Origin: Plasmodium relictum
Lineage: Eukaryota; Apicomplexa; Aconoidasida; Haemosporida; Plasmodiidae
Assembly: GCF_900005765.1 (NCBI RefSeq)
Contig: NC_041692.1
Span: 2,294,001 to 2,358,000 of the forward strand
Direction: 5' to 3'
DNA length: 64,000 nucleotides
Position 1 is the first letter of the stretch; the number at the start of each line of letters is the position of its first letter. Shown piece by piece: positions 1 through 11,290 of the stretch. The notes under the pieces are model-generated. The model was not told the origin of the DNA. It made no database searches and worked only from the letters and a program-made list of their open reading frames with translations. The translations under genes and the position numbers were made by a program.

Positions 1-3000
1 TCAATAAAGAGTATCATCTTCCTTTTTCGAACTTTCATTAGGATAAAGTAAAATAAAATACAACTAAAAGTTGTAAACAAAAGATATTTGAAGAAACATG
101 TACAATAAATTAAAATCATTAAATTAAATGCATTAAATTGAGTTCTCTAAATTAAATTCAATTAAATTCACTAAATTGAACTCAATTAAATTCCCTAAAT
201 TGAACTCAAATTCAATAAATTGAGTTCATTAAATTAAATCAATTAAATTAAATTCAATAAATTAAATACTCTAAATTGATTTCACTAAATTAATCGCATT
301 AAATTAACTAAATCACGCACACTACAATACGTACACTATATGTACAAAAAAAAAAAAAAAATAATTTTTTTTTTTCATTTTTTTTGCAATATTAGGATAT
401 GTTTTTTCTTTTTAATGAAGAAATACACTGCTGAGTAAAAGATAACAATTTTTATCTGAGAACAATTATAATGTAAATATATGGGGATTTTTATTAAACT
501 ATATGAATTAGTACAAGAAATTAGTTTGTATGTTAATAATATATAAAATATTAAATAAATATATTTTATATAAAAGGACTTTTTACTTTTTAAAGAAATA
601 ACTTTATTTCATCTAATATAGTTGCTTAATTTAGTTTATTGTTATCCTTTCATAAAACAATAGTTATTAAATTATAAATAAAATAGTAAGTTAGCTATGC
701 ATGCTTGACACTTTAGAAAATATCTTAAATAGCTAGTTTAAAAAAAAAATTTTATTTTATTTTTTTTTTTTGGTAAACTTTTTAAGTAATCTTGATAAAA
801 AAATCACTTATGGTTATAAAAGATTATTTCGTAAGTATTCAAATATTTTTATTAATTGAATACTTGGTCTTTAATAAAAATTTTTAAAATTTTATAAAAT
901 TTATTTAAACATCTTATAAATTAGTGTGCTAGATATTAATAAAATATTAAATAAAAATAATTTATTTAAAAAATTGCAAAATCATATAAAATAAACTAAT
1001 TATTTCATGTTATATACTGTAATTATGATAAAATTACGTAGTTTAAAATAAGTATTTTCTACGATAAAAAAAAAATTAGTAGAGATCATTACAAATACTC
1101 TTTATTGATTTATTATTCAATACTCATATAAAAGTCATTAAAGACATAATTAATAAAACAGTAATGTAATAAATATAGTGTGCAATTTTATGAAAAATAA
1201 AAAAAGTAAGGATAATTATACATATTCTTTATTAATTTGACTATTCAGTATACTGAAACAGAGTATGAATATCCAATTAATAATTTAATGTACAAATCAA
1301 TATAAATATTTAATATCTGACAACATACAAGCACCTTAATCATTAGTATATTATCATAAAAAAAGAAGTATTTTAATAAACAAAAATTCAAGTAATAAAG
1401 TGCTAATACATAATATGAAAAGGATAATACTTATGTTTTATTTAAAAAAATATATATTCTTTAAAAAAAAAGATTTATAATAAAGTAACGATCGTAAAAT
1501 AGAAAATATAAGTTTTGAGAATTTAATTATACAAAAGAATGCATGCTAAGAAAAAGGATATAATATGTAGATTTTCTGTATTTTGAAAAATAAAATATTC
1601 TCTTTCAAAATTTACTATTAAATCCTACTTTATTTATATTTACTTTTTTTTTTTTTAGGTAAGACATATTTTTAAAAATTTGTATAGATTCAATTTTTTT
1701 AATGATTTTACTTGTCATTCCTCTTAAGCAATATTCTAATTGAATATTTTAAAAATATATATTTTTAAACAAAATAAAATTAAAATATTTCAAATTTATA
1801 TATAATATATAAAAATAGAATATGTATAATATATTAAAAATAAATAAAAATGAAGAATAATTATCAATAAAAAAATTAGTAGTTAAAACTAACTTAATAT
1901 TAACACATAACATAGCACTTTAGTTTTTTTTTAAATGAAGTTAATGCATACTATAAAAGGAAATACTAAACACCACATTATTCTGGAATTTTACGAGTTA
2001 ATATAGAGAATTATGATTTTCATCTGCAAACTTAAATAGCTTTTACAGCTTTCATGTTTTTCCTTTAGCATAACAATATTTATTTTTTTACTATTCATAT
2101 ACTTTTAGTGAATTCAAAAAAAAAAAATTTTATTTTGATACAATAAGATTCATTGTATTTGTAACTAACTCAAGTATTATGTTTCATATAAATATTTATT
2201 TTTAATATAATAAATAACCATATTTGTATATAATTTTAATTATGGATAATAAACAGTTTGATTCAAATGATATTTATTACGTAGTTAATAAAATTTGTTA
2301 TTTCTGCTCTTATTAGGCCTCATATGCCTTTTATAATATTAAGTTCATACGAGGATTTAAAATAAATGATACATATGTTGAAAAAAAAATAATATTTACA
2401 AAAAATGTAGCAGTAATTTATTCATTACCTGTTATTAGACCTTAGTCATGAACCAATATATTAATAAAGAGCATACAAAGTGGTCTCAATTTTATTTAAT
2501 AAAAAAAATACTTTTTATATGAAATAAGCAATTTTTTTTATAATTAAATTATAAAGTATGAAATAAGCTAATTAATTCATCCTACTTTATAATCATTTAA
2601 ATAAAATGTCTTAATAATTTATTTATCTTAATATACTAGCTGATTTATAAGATATTTAAAAAGTTCAACTAAAAATTTTATTTTTATTAAGGCTTAAGAA
2701 TTCAATTTACAGAAATCTTTGATCATATGTGAAATAGTTTTCTTGTAACAATAAATAATTTTCCTTAAAAAAAAAAATATTTTCTAAAATTCTCATAATT
2801 CCATAAAATTAAAGCTTCCTTTGTTCAAAAGAAAAAAAAAATTAATAATAAATAAAGTAAAATTAACAAAAACTATGATACGACTGAAAAAAAAGAAAAA
2901 AAGTTACATATATTTTTTTTAAAGGTTTATTTAACATATTTTCTAAAATATCTAGCATGCATAGTTAACCTTTTATTTTCCATATATTTTACTGTTATTT

Positions 3001-4698
3001 TATAAAAGTTTAATAGCATCCTTCATTTATCAGAAGCCAAAATGTTATTATTCAGTAAAATTCTGACTAATGAAAAGTTCTTACCTTTTTTGCAAATTTT
3101 TTCTGTTCTCTGTATGCTTACTTACCGTATTATTATTTCTTTTTATATCTCTATTTTTTTTTTTTTTTTCATAAACGCCTTTTTTATAATGACTTCGTGA
3201 TTTCCTTTTTGTTTTTTTTTCTCTTTTCTTTCACTTTTTCGGTTTTCCTCTATTCATAATTAATTCTTTTATTTCTTGCATTTTATAAAGATATTTCCAA
3301 AATATGCCAATAATCGTTATCTGAAGAATTAAGAATAATGATATATATTGATCCTCATATATACCCCCGAAAAAATTAAAAGAAAAATCATGCGCTTAAA
3401 TATATAATTATTGTTTAAAAACAATTTTATAATAACTTTTAATGAAGAATAATGAAAAAATATTAGTAATACAATATTTTTTTATGTAGAGCAAAAGGAA
3501 ATACGTAAATTAAATAGTATTCTTTTATAGATATAAGTAAATTTCTAATTATCTATTATTATAAGACAAATTATAGTTAATGAGAAGATAAAAAAAAATT
3601 AAAATAAAGCAAGAATTTAATTTTGTTTAGAAATATATCATATTTTAAAAAAAGAATAAAATATAAAAAAATATTAAATAAATATATTCATAGTTTTTAA
3701 TAGAAATAATATGAATTTTTAGTAAAATATATATATAGTTATGTTTTACATTAACAGTATGTAAAGGCCTATTTTGTACAAAATGACAATGACATAAATA
3801 ATGTTTAATATGTATGAATTTAATAAGAACTATAAATTTCGTGTATTTTAAATTTCATATATATTTTTTTTTTTTCTATTTTTTTAATTTAAACAAAATA
3901 CTAATAAAGCAAATGTATATAAATGTGGATTTATTTATAAAATAGATTAAAATACTCAAATTTTCAAAAAGTTTTAAATATAAAATTTTCTTTTTTTATA
4001 TGAAAATTGTTCATCATATAGAATTTTACTTAATTAAAAAAATAAATAAGCAAAGATATATTTTTATGAAGCAAAGTTATATTTTAAAAATACTAAATTA
4101 CAGCATGTAGTAAATAAATACGCATACACCACATGCAACTAAGAAGAATAAAAAAAATAAATATCTGTATTGTAAAACTCTATTTTAAATTAAAATTAAT
4201 ATATGCTTCTAGCATTAATGAATTTACTTATTAGAAATATATATTTATATATATTTTATACTTTATTTTATTAATTTTTCTATATATATGAAAATTTTAT
4301 ATTATCTAAGTATGAAAAAAAAAAAAAAAAAAAAAAACTACAAAATAGTAATATAATAATCAATTAAAAAAAATTAAAAAAAAATTAAAAATTCATAAAA
4401 ATAAGGATAAAAAAAACACTTTTTTTTTTATAATGATGAAACTGTCTAATAAAATTATCTATTATTTTTCATTAGTACGGCATATGTATATAAATTTTTT
4501 TTTAAAATTATTATATACACAATACTGAAATATTTCTTTATTGCCAAATATAAGATATTATTATCTTTTTTTTTTTTTTAATAGTAGCTGATGCATATAT
4601 ACATAAAAAAAAACATAAATGCATCAAATATTAGAATAATATATATATATATTATAATAATTTTAATTGTATATAAGTTTTGTATTGATAAATTATGG
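1..4698. other. Gene-poor left flank, no gene recognised
   Basis: About 4.7 kb in which I can see no open frame with coding character on either strand. It holds degenerate short repeats at 110-310, poly(A)/poly(T) runs (for example near 4316-4337), three copies of the 7-mer TGCATGC or its complement (698-704, 1540-1546, 2955-2961), and a loosely duplicated block around 1085-1260. It lies downstream of the ArfGAP gene's 3' end. It could be a long intergenic spacer, a synteny breakpoint or subtelomere-proximal DNA; nothing resembling Plasmodium telomere repeats is present. Confidence 0.5.
110..310. repeat. Degenerate ~14-bp tandem repeat array
   Basis: Roughly fourteen imperfect copies of a 13-16 bp unit of the type CATTAAATTAAATTC / ACTAAATTGAACTC follow one another. 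The core TAAATT recurs at near-regular spacing, and variants carry either GAACTC or its complement GAGTTC. Copies differ in length and sequence, so the array is old or under weak constraint. No gene overlaps it. Confidence 0.6.
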
Positions 4699-5745
4699 TT
4701 ATTTTTTATAGCTATCAGACAACCAATTGGTTCCTTCAGCATCATTAAAAAATTCATTCCTGCTCTGATTTTTCTTGAAACTGTTGCTTATATTACTTCT
4801 ATTAAAATTATCTTTACCATTTGTATTATAATTCATATATTCATTATTTGCCTTAGAATTATTAAAATTAGCACTGTCATTATTAGTATTAATAATTTCT
4901 TCATTAATATTCAAATTATTATTTTTCGAATTGAAATTATTATTAGAAAAAAATAAATTGCTATTTGACCTTGAAACACTTGAAGAGATGCTGGAAATCC
5001 AACCACTTGCATTTTGTGTAACATCTTTTAATTTATTTTGACTTTTAGTCCACCATGGATTATCACTAACATTTTCTGCAATTTTTTTAGTTTTTTCAGT
5101 AAACCAATTACCACTATTAATTAGTGTACCTTTAGTTGATTCAATAATTTCATTTGTGTTTATATTGTTTATTGTATTTGTTGTCATATTTGATGCTTTA
5201 TTAAATAAAGAAGAAAAAGTAGAACTAACATTTTCTATGATATCTGATGTATTTATTGATGGAATATAATTATTTTGTTCATTGATATAATCATTTTTAT
5301 TATTTTCATTATAATTTATATTTTCACTTATACCGTAATTAATTATGTCTTTTCCTTCATCTAATGATAAGGGTGATGGTGGCTCAAAATTATGAACAAT
5401 TGATCTAAGAATTTTTTTGTAATGCTCAGCTGCTTTTGTTCGATATTTTTTTTCTGGAATAAAATCGCTAATTCCATAATTTTCTAAATAAGTCTGGAAT
5501 TTTTTATTACCTCCTTTATCCATATATTTTAATTGTTCATCACTAAATATATCCATTTTTATACTTCTTACAACACTTATGTGCACACCCATACTTCTGT
5601 GAACTCCTGAACAGTTAATACACAAAAATATTCCATGATTTACTGATACCCAATCAGGATTGGAAATACCACAATCAAAACATTTATTATTACTTTCATC
5701 CTCTCTCTTTAACTTATTAAATAATTCTATGGCATTTGAATTCAT
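4699..5745 (-). CDS. ArfGAP-domain protein (ARF GTPase-activating protein, ArfGAP1-like)
   Basis: Single-exon gene of 348 residues. Residues 1-110 form the ArfGAP zinc finger: C22-x2-C25-x16-C42-x2-C45 followed by GVHRSMG, in which R50 is the catalytic arginine finger of the family. Such proteins stimulate GTP hydrolysis on Arf1 and so control COPI coat cycling at the Golgi. The rest is Asn/Ser-rich, with segments rich in W, S, T and small residues (around WFTEKTKK and [13 protein letters not shown]) that resemble the curvature-sensing ALPS motifs of ArfGAP1; that assignment is inference. The start is the only ATG ahead of the zinc finger. P. falciparum has a syntenic ArfGAP on chromosome 12 (recalled, not checked). 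Confidence 0.93.
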   Translation of the reverse strand: MNSNAIELFNKLKREDESNNKCFDCGISNPDWVSVNHGIFLCINCSGVHRSMGVHISVVRSIKMDIFSDEQLKYMDKGGNKKFQTYLENYGISDFIPEKKYRTKAAEHYKKILRSIVHNFEPPSPLSLDEGKDIINYGISENINYNENNKNDYINEQNNYIPSINTSDIIENVSSTFSSLFNKASNMTTNTINNINTNEIIESTKGTLINSGNWFTEKTKKIAENVSDNPWWTKSQNKLKDVTQNASGWISSISSSVSRSNSNLFFSNNNFNSKNNNLNINEEIINTNNDSANFNNSKANNEYMNYNTNGKDNFNRSNISNSFKKNQSRNEFFNDAEGTNWLSDSYKK

Positions 5746-7474
5746 TTCAGAAAATTTAAATTTAAATTTAACTATTAAATATTAGGAAGTATGTTACAAA
5801 AAAAAAAAAAATTAGAAAAAAAATGTTAAATTACCGAATTTATTCAAATAAGAAAAAAGTACTGAATTATTTAAATAATTATAAAAAGAATTTATTTAAA
5901 AAAACAAAAAAAAAAAAAAAAAAGGAAAATTATATAAAATAAAGAAAAATAACATAAAAAAAAATAAAAAATAAAAAATAAAAGATAAAAAAAAAAAATA
6001 AAAAAAATATAAAAACTAGAATATAATAAAGAAATAAGTAATATAATTAAATGCACTGTATCGTGGAATAACCAATGCAAATCTTTTATAAAACAAAAAA
6101 AAAAAAAAAAAAATTGGTAAACTCATCCAATAAGGATTTTTTTTAAACAAAAAAAAAATGGAATTAATGAAATATGTTAAATAGAAAAATATAAGCCAAG
6201 AACAATATAAAATTTTATCTTCACTATGAAATAGTATTTTATACAAAGCATTACATATATATAAATAAACGAAAAAGAATTAATTTACCTATATTAATAA
6301 ATATTTTTTTATTTTTTTTAATACATTTTTTTTTTTTAAGCAAAGTTCAATATAAATTCATATTTTAAATTATGATTTTATATTTAATTTAATTTTAATT
6401 AAATGAATATAGAAAAATGTTGAATATATATAAAAAATATAAGGTAAGAGAAAAAAATGATTAAATATATATATTAATTAGTATTAAAAAAAAAAAGTCC
6501 AAAATAAGAAAACTATAGTGAAAGAAAAATATTGTTGCAAACAATAAATATTATTGTTTATATTAAATGAAAATTAACATGCAATTAATTTCTTTAGTAA
6601 ATTTATGTCTTAAACATTTTTTTTCCTTAAAAAGAGAGAAAAAGAAAGAATTAAATTTTTATTGCTTTTTTAAAAAAGCAAATTTGGAGAAAAAATATTT
6701 ACAAAAAAATATCATATTGATTAAATAATACTACATATATATGTTTACACCTTTGTATGTTATTATATAAATAAAATTTTTTTTATATCGATATATATAT
6801 ATTTTATAGATAAATGTAATCACATACTAATTTAAGTATATACGTGAACTTACGAATTTTCAAAATTATGTTAAAAAATAAAAATTGGGATATATGTTCT
6901 TATTGCTCTATCCTCTTCATAATTTAATTAATATTTTACTTAACATATATCATTGAAGACATTTTTCCTTAATACGCAGTTAAATTTTACATAAAATAAT
7001 TTTTCCGTTACAATTTTTTATTTTTTATCTATCTGTGTGTACATGTATTAGGTCTTATGTAATAGTACATATAAATACTTTTATTTTTATATAATATTCT
7101 TTAGTAAATTATTTTGCATGAAATATCAAGGTAAAGATAATTAAATAATGAAAATGTTTATTTTAATAATTTTATGGAAAATCCAATAATATAGTTTTTT
7201 TATTGATTTATTTGTTTTTTTTTTTTTTTTAATTACACCATTTAACCTTTAAAACACATATTTTGGCTTTACAAAAGTATTTAAATAATTTTATTATATA
7301 ATGTATTAATACTTCCACCTTTTTTCTTTAATATATTCCATTATATATATTTTTTCATTTTATTTTTTTATTATTGTGTGTGAAATTTCCAAGAGAAAAT
7401 AAAAGGAAAACAAAAATATACACATGCATTTGTAACACTTAATTTTTTTTTTCTTTTTTTTGTTGTAAAAATTT
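5746..7474. other. Divergent intergenic spacer with homopolymer tracts
   Basis: About 1.7 kb between the divergent ArfGAP and FAM133-like genes. It contains long A and T runs (for example 5897-5923, 6094-6112, 7208-7230) and short TA tracts. Hydrophobic Phe-rich frames on the minus strand are translations of poly(A) tracts. It presumably carries both promoters; no specific motif is convincing. Confidence 0.5.
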
Positions 7475-8184
7475 ATGCCAAAACAAAGAGGTTTTCGTCC
7501 TCAAGGGCTAATAGCCCCGATACAAAGAATTAAATATAATGGGTAAAATATATATTTTCTAACTTTTTATTTTCTTATTTTATTTCATTTTTTCCAATTT
7601 CTTATTAGAATTAAGACTAATCTTCTAAAATATAAAACTTTTATTTTAATATACAGACCGACAATATTAGACAAGATAAATAGAGAGACAAGACCAACAT
7701 GGGATGACTTAAAAGATAGAATTAAAAATCAAGAAGGAAATAGAATGCTAGAAGAATATGAAAATGCGAAATACGTAGAAGAATTAAATAAAAATAGAGA
7801 AGAAAAAATAAAAGAACAAGAAAAAAGATATATTAAAAAGTTGAAAAAGGAATATAAAAAAAAATATAAGAAAAAAAGTGATGATAGTAGCATGGAAAGT
7901 TCAGAAGATAACATCTCAGAAAAAAAGAAAAGAAAAAGAAAAAGGAAAAAAAAAAAAGATAGACATTCTTATTCTCATAGTAGTGATACATTATCCAGTA
8001 ATTCAGATAAAAAAAAACACAAAAAACAAAAAAAAAATGTAAGTTTTTTTTTTTTTCATATAAGAAATTCTTTTTTAATATTAATAAAAATTTACAATTA
8101 TATTTATTATATTTATTTTTTATTTTACTTTTATAGGATGATATAAATCCATATAAATTATCAAGCTTTTTTAAAATGAAATAA
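7475..8184 (+). CDS. FAM133-like basic nuclear protein
   Basis: Three exons (7475-7542, 7657-8038, 8137-8184) with GT-AG introns give 165 residues. Frames join exactly: the exon 1/2 junction splits a Gly codon and exon 2/3 is phase 0. Residues about 22-75 match the conserved block of animal FAM133 proteins: GPTI-x2-x2-NR-x2-RPTW-(D/E), then a charged helix ending in KNREEKI. The C-terminal half is a Lys/Arg stretch (KKKRKRKRKKKK) followed by a Ser/Asp/Lys tail, as in FAM133. The human members have been linked to spliceosomes; a role here in nuclear RNA processing is inference. The open frame that runs past 8038 to 8146 reads into an intron. The gene is tail-to-tail with the zinc-finger gene that follows. 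Confidence 0.7.
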
Positions 8185-8369
8185 AAAAAGGTATGTTCTT
8201 TACAGTATTTAATTAAAAAAAAAAAAAAATTACTTTTAAAAAAAATTTGTTTTTAATATTTTTAAATGAATCAAAAACCAATTTTATTTGTATCAAATTG
8301 TATCAATTTTTTTAAAACAACGTTCATAAAATTTTAAAATAAAAAATTTTCTCCTTTTCAAATTCTCAT

Positions 8370-8641
8370 TTAATCTAATTGATCTAGGTCGTCCTATTTT
8401 AAATTGTAAAAAATACATAAAAATGAAAAAAACAATCTATTAAAGAAATTACGTAAATATATTTAACTTTTAAATTAAAAAAATAAAATAATGTATATAA
8501 TTAAGATTTATTGAGATTTCAGTATATTTTATTTAAGTATAAATTATTACCAATTCATTAATAAAGAGTTCACTATTTATAGGTACTTCATCTTCTCTTT
8601 TGTCTTTAAAGAAAAATAAATAAATAAAAAATTAAATAAAA

Positions 8642-8717
<76 letters not shown>

Positions 8718-10341
8718 TTGCATATTATATAATTGTTTAACATATAAAAGTATTTATACCATTTTCATTTTCTTTAATTTCTCCATTTATATCATTTTTC
8801 TTTTCAATATTTTCTTTTTTTTCTTCTTCATCATCATAAAATAAATCATCATATTCATTAGTATTTGCAGCATTATCATCATCAACAAATAATCTAAAAA
8901 AATAAAACAAAATATGTAATGAATTTAAACATAAAATAGTAATTTACTTAAATATATATGTGTTAATATAGGATAAAGGAAAATTATCTATTCATAAATA
9001 AAAAAAAAAAAAATTTATTACGTTGGGTCATAAGAAAATAGTTCTTTTCCAGATAACATAGTATTTTTATTTTTTTTTTCTGATTTATCTTTTTCTTTTT
9101 GTTCTTCTTTTTTTAATTTTTTCTTCTCTGTCCTTTCAGATATCCATTTTTTAAACAATTCCAAAGTAACAGGTGTACCATTGTTTATATATTTCATTCT
9201 CTAAAAAAAAAAATAATAAAATAAAAATTATATATAATTTATGGATAAATTTAAGATAGATTTATATATATAATTCATTTATAATAAGTTAATACCTCCT
9301 CCTCAATAATATCTTCTAAGGGTCTTTCTTCTTTTTCATTTTCGGGAGTTTCTTGTTTCTTTAATATGTATCCTAAGAAAATTAGGATAAAAAGAATAAA
9401 TATAATCAATAATAGTAAAATTATGAAGTTACACATTTTGACGAAAAAAATTATTAATTATATGCAAAAAAAATTATATATTCATTTGTATATTTCTTCC
9501 TTTATTCATTTCTTTATTTTCCTTTTTTTTTTTATACCTTGAGGTAGACAATGTTTATACTTGCAGTTATCTCCTCCATTAGGGCATACCCAAAACCAAC
9601 CATATTGCTAAAATATTATATAATAATATAATATTTTAATTTCATTTTATAAATTTTTTTTTTTTTATTTGCTTAATTCTTAATATTACCTTGTTTTCAA
9701 CAGCACTTAAAAAATATTTGCATATGATATCAGTTTTATTAATATTTTTATGTCTAATATTTATAACTTCAGTTAATTTATGAATATCCCATTTGTCTAT
9801 TGTATCATCTTCTTTCTCATTTTTGCCATCTCTAATGTCTGTATATATATCAATTTTTTGTGCTTCTTTAGATTTTTTTGGATCATATGTAGATGATTCA
9901 TTTATTTTTTTAACTTTCTCAGTTTCTTCAAAATAAAAAAAGGAAACGTAAAAATATGTTATTATTTACTCTTAAATATATAAAGTGTATATTATGTTTA
10001 TTACTTTGATAAATTGAATTTAATAAAAGTTTTTGTTGATTTAGTTTTTCTTTTTCTTTTTCTTCTTTTCTTTTTTCATCACAATTTTTTTTTTTTTGTT
10101 GGAATACTTGTTGTTGAACTCCTTTTATATATCTAAAAATATATTTGTTTATATATATACATTTATATAAGTATTTATAGAAGACACCCATATATATAAA
10201 AATATATATATATATTAATACTTTTACTTAATACCTCTGAACACTTTTACTTTTATTTTTATTTTTTAATCCGAATGTTTTATCCTCTACTATTTTTTGT
10301 TTTTCTTTTTCTAATTTTTTGTTCTCTTTTTTTGGAGGCAT
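8370..10341 (-). CDS. ZC3H15/DFRP1-like CCCH zinc-finger protein (DRG1-binding partner)
   Basis: Nine exons on the minus strand: 10341-10235, 10132-10005, 9925-9690, 9607-9538, 9372-9296, 9200-9022, 8893-8760, 8603-8551 and 8393-8370, summing to 1008 nt (335 residues) with compatible phases throughout. The N-terminus has MPPKK and [10 protein letters not shown], the signature of ZC3H15/DFRP1 (Tma46 in yeast), which stabilises the translational GTPase DRG1. One CCCH finger is present: C147-x17-C165-x6-C172-x3-H176 with [18 protein letters not shown]. The DRG-binding DFRP region follows ([14 protein letters not shown], then [10 protein letters not shown]) and an acidic tail. The first CCCH finger of animal homologues is absent. 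The last exon is only 24 nt and encodes DDLDQLD, like the acidic end of animal homologues. Without it exon 8 would read on to a stop at about 8530. The seventh intron contains a (TA)n tract. Confidence 0.85.
8649..8716. repeat. (TA)n microsatellite, about 34 units
   Basis: An uninterrupted 68-bp alternating TA tract inside an intron of the DFRP1-like gene. It can form cruciforms and is likely polymorphic between isolates. Confidence 0.95.
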
Positions 10342-11290
10342 TTTTTTTTATAAAAATTATAATAACCTTTTTTTTTTTTTGATTTTTTGATTATTTATTT
10401 TTTTATTTGTTTTATTTTTCCTTCTTCCTTAATATATTTGATTAATGTTTAGTTCCATATCGTATTCGAAAATTAAAAAGAAATTTATTGCTTTCTTTAT
10501 AAATATTAAAAATGAAAAGTTTATTAATATTTTTTTTATTAAACTAATTAACAAAAAAAAAAAAAAAAAAAATAATAAAACTTTATGAAGAAATACAGAT
10601 TTAAAAGATATATAATTTAAAATGTTTATACAAGTTGATATAAAAATCTTAAAGGAAAAATACAAATCTTTAAAAAGAAAGGCAAAGAAATTATAAATTA
10701 GAAAAATCACTATATTCTTTATGTATCAAAAAAAAAAAAAAGCACAAAAATTAAATAAATAAAATTATTTTAAAAAAAATTAAGAAATTTTGACAATATG
10801 AAAATTTTTTTTATAGAAGTATATTACAGAAATTAAAGCCTTTTTGAAATTCAGAATAATTACCTCAAAATGTTTTTTTTTTTTTTTAATTAAAATAAAT
10901 TTCTTCATTATAGATGCAAAAAAAAAAAAAAAAAAAGAGAAAAATTATGTTAGGATACCTATAATACTTTAACTCTTTATTATTTTAAAGTGATTGATAC
11001 ACTTAAAAAAATTTTAATGATCTTAGTATAATTTTTCTATTTAACAATTCTTCAAATACATAGAATATTAAATTACATTTTTTTTTTTTTTTTCATTTCT
11101 CATTTTTTTTACAAAGATAACGTACTGTTTTTTTGAGATAATTATTTGTGTATAAATAATAAAGGTCCTCTTTTCTTTTCTTTTCTTTTCATTATTCCCT
11201 ATTAATATTTAATTCAAGAAGTTATAAAAAAGCAACTTACAAAAAAATATTAAAAATGTTCTAATATTTAGTGATATCCATTTTAAAGAC
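10342..11290. other. Divergent intergenic spacer
   Basis: About 950 bp between the divergent DFRP1-like and helical-repeat genes. It carries several poly(A)/poly(T) tracts of 15-20 bases (near 10554-10572, 10918-10936, 11078-11093) and a short run of TCTTT repeats near 11168-11188. Presumed bidirectional promoter region; no gene seen. Confidence 0.45.

Noticed and set aside
1-4600. Retrotransposon or var/rif-type remnant
   Set aside because: No reverse transcriptase, integrase or surface-antigen motif in any frame; repeats are too short and degenerate to assign.
4591-4956. 121-codon plus-strand frame, Ile-rich
   Set aside because: Antisense shadow of the ArfGAP gene's Asn-rich tail (AAT/ATT complement).
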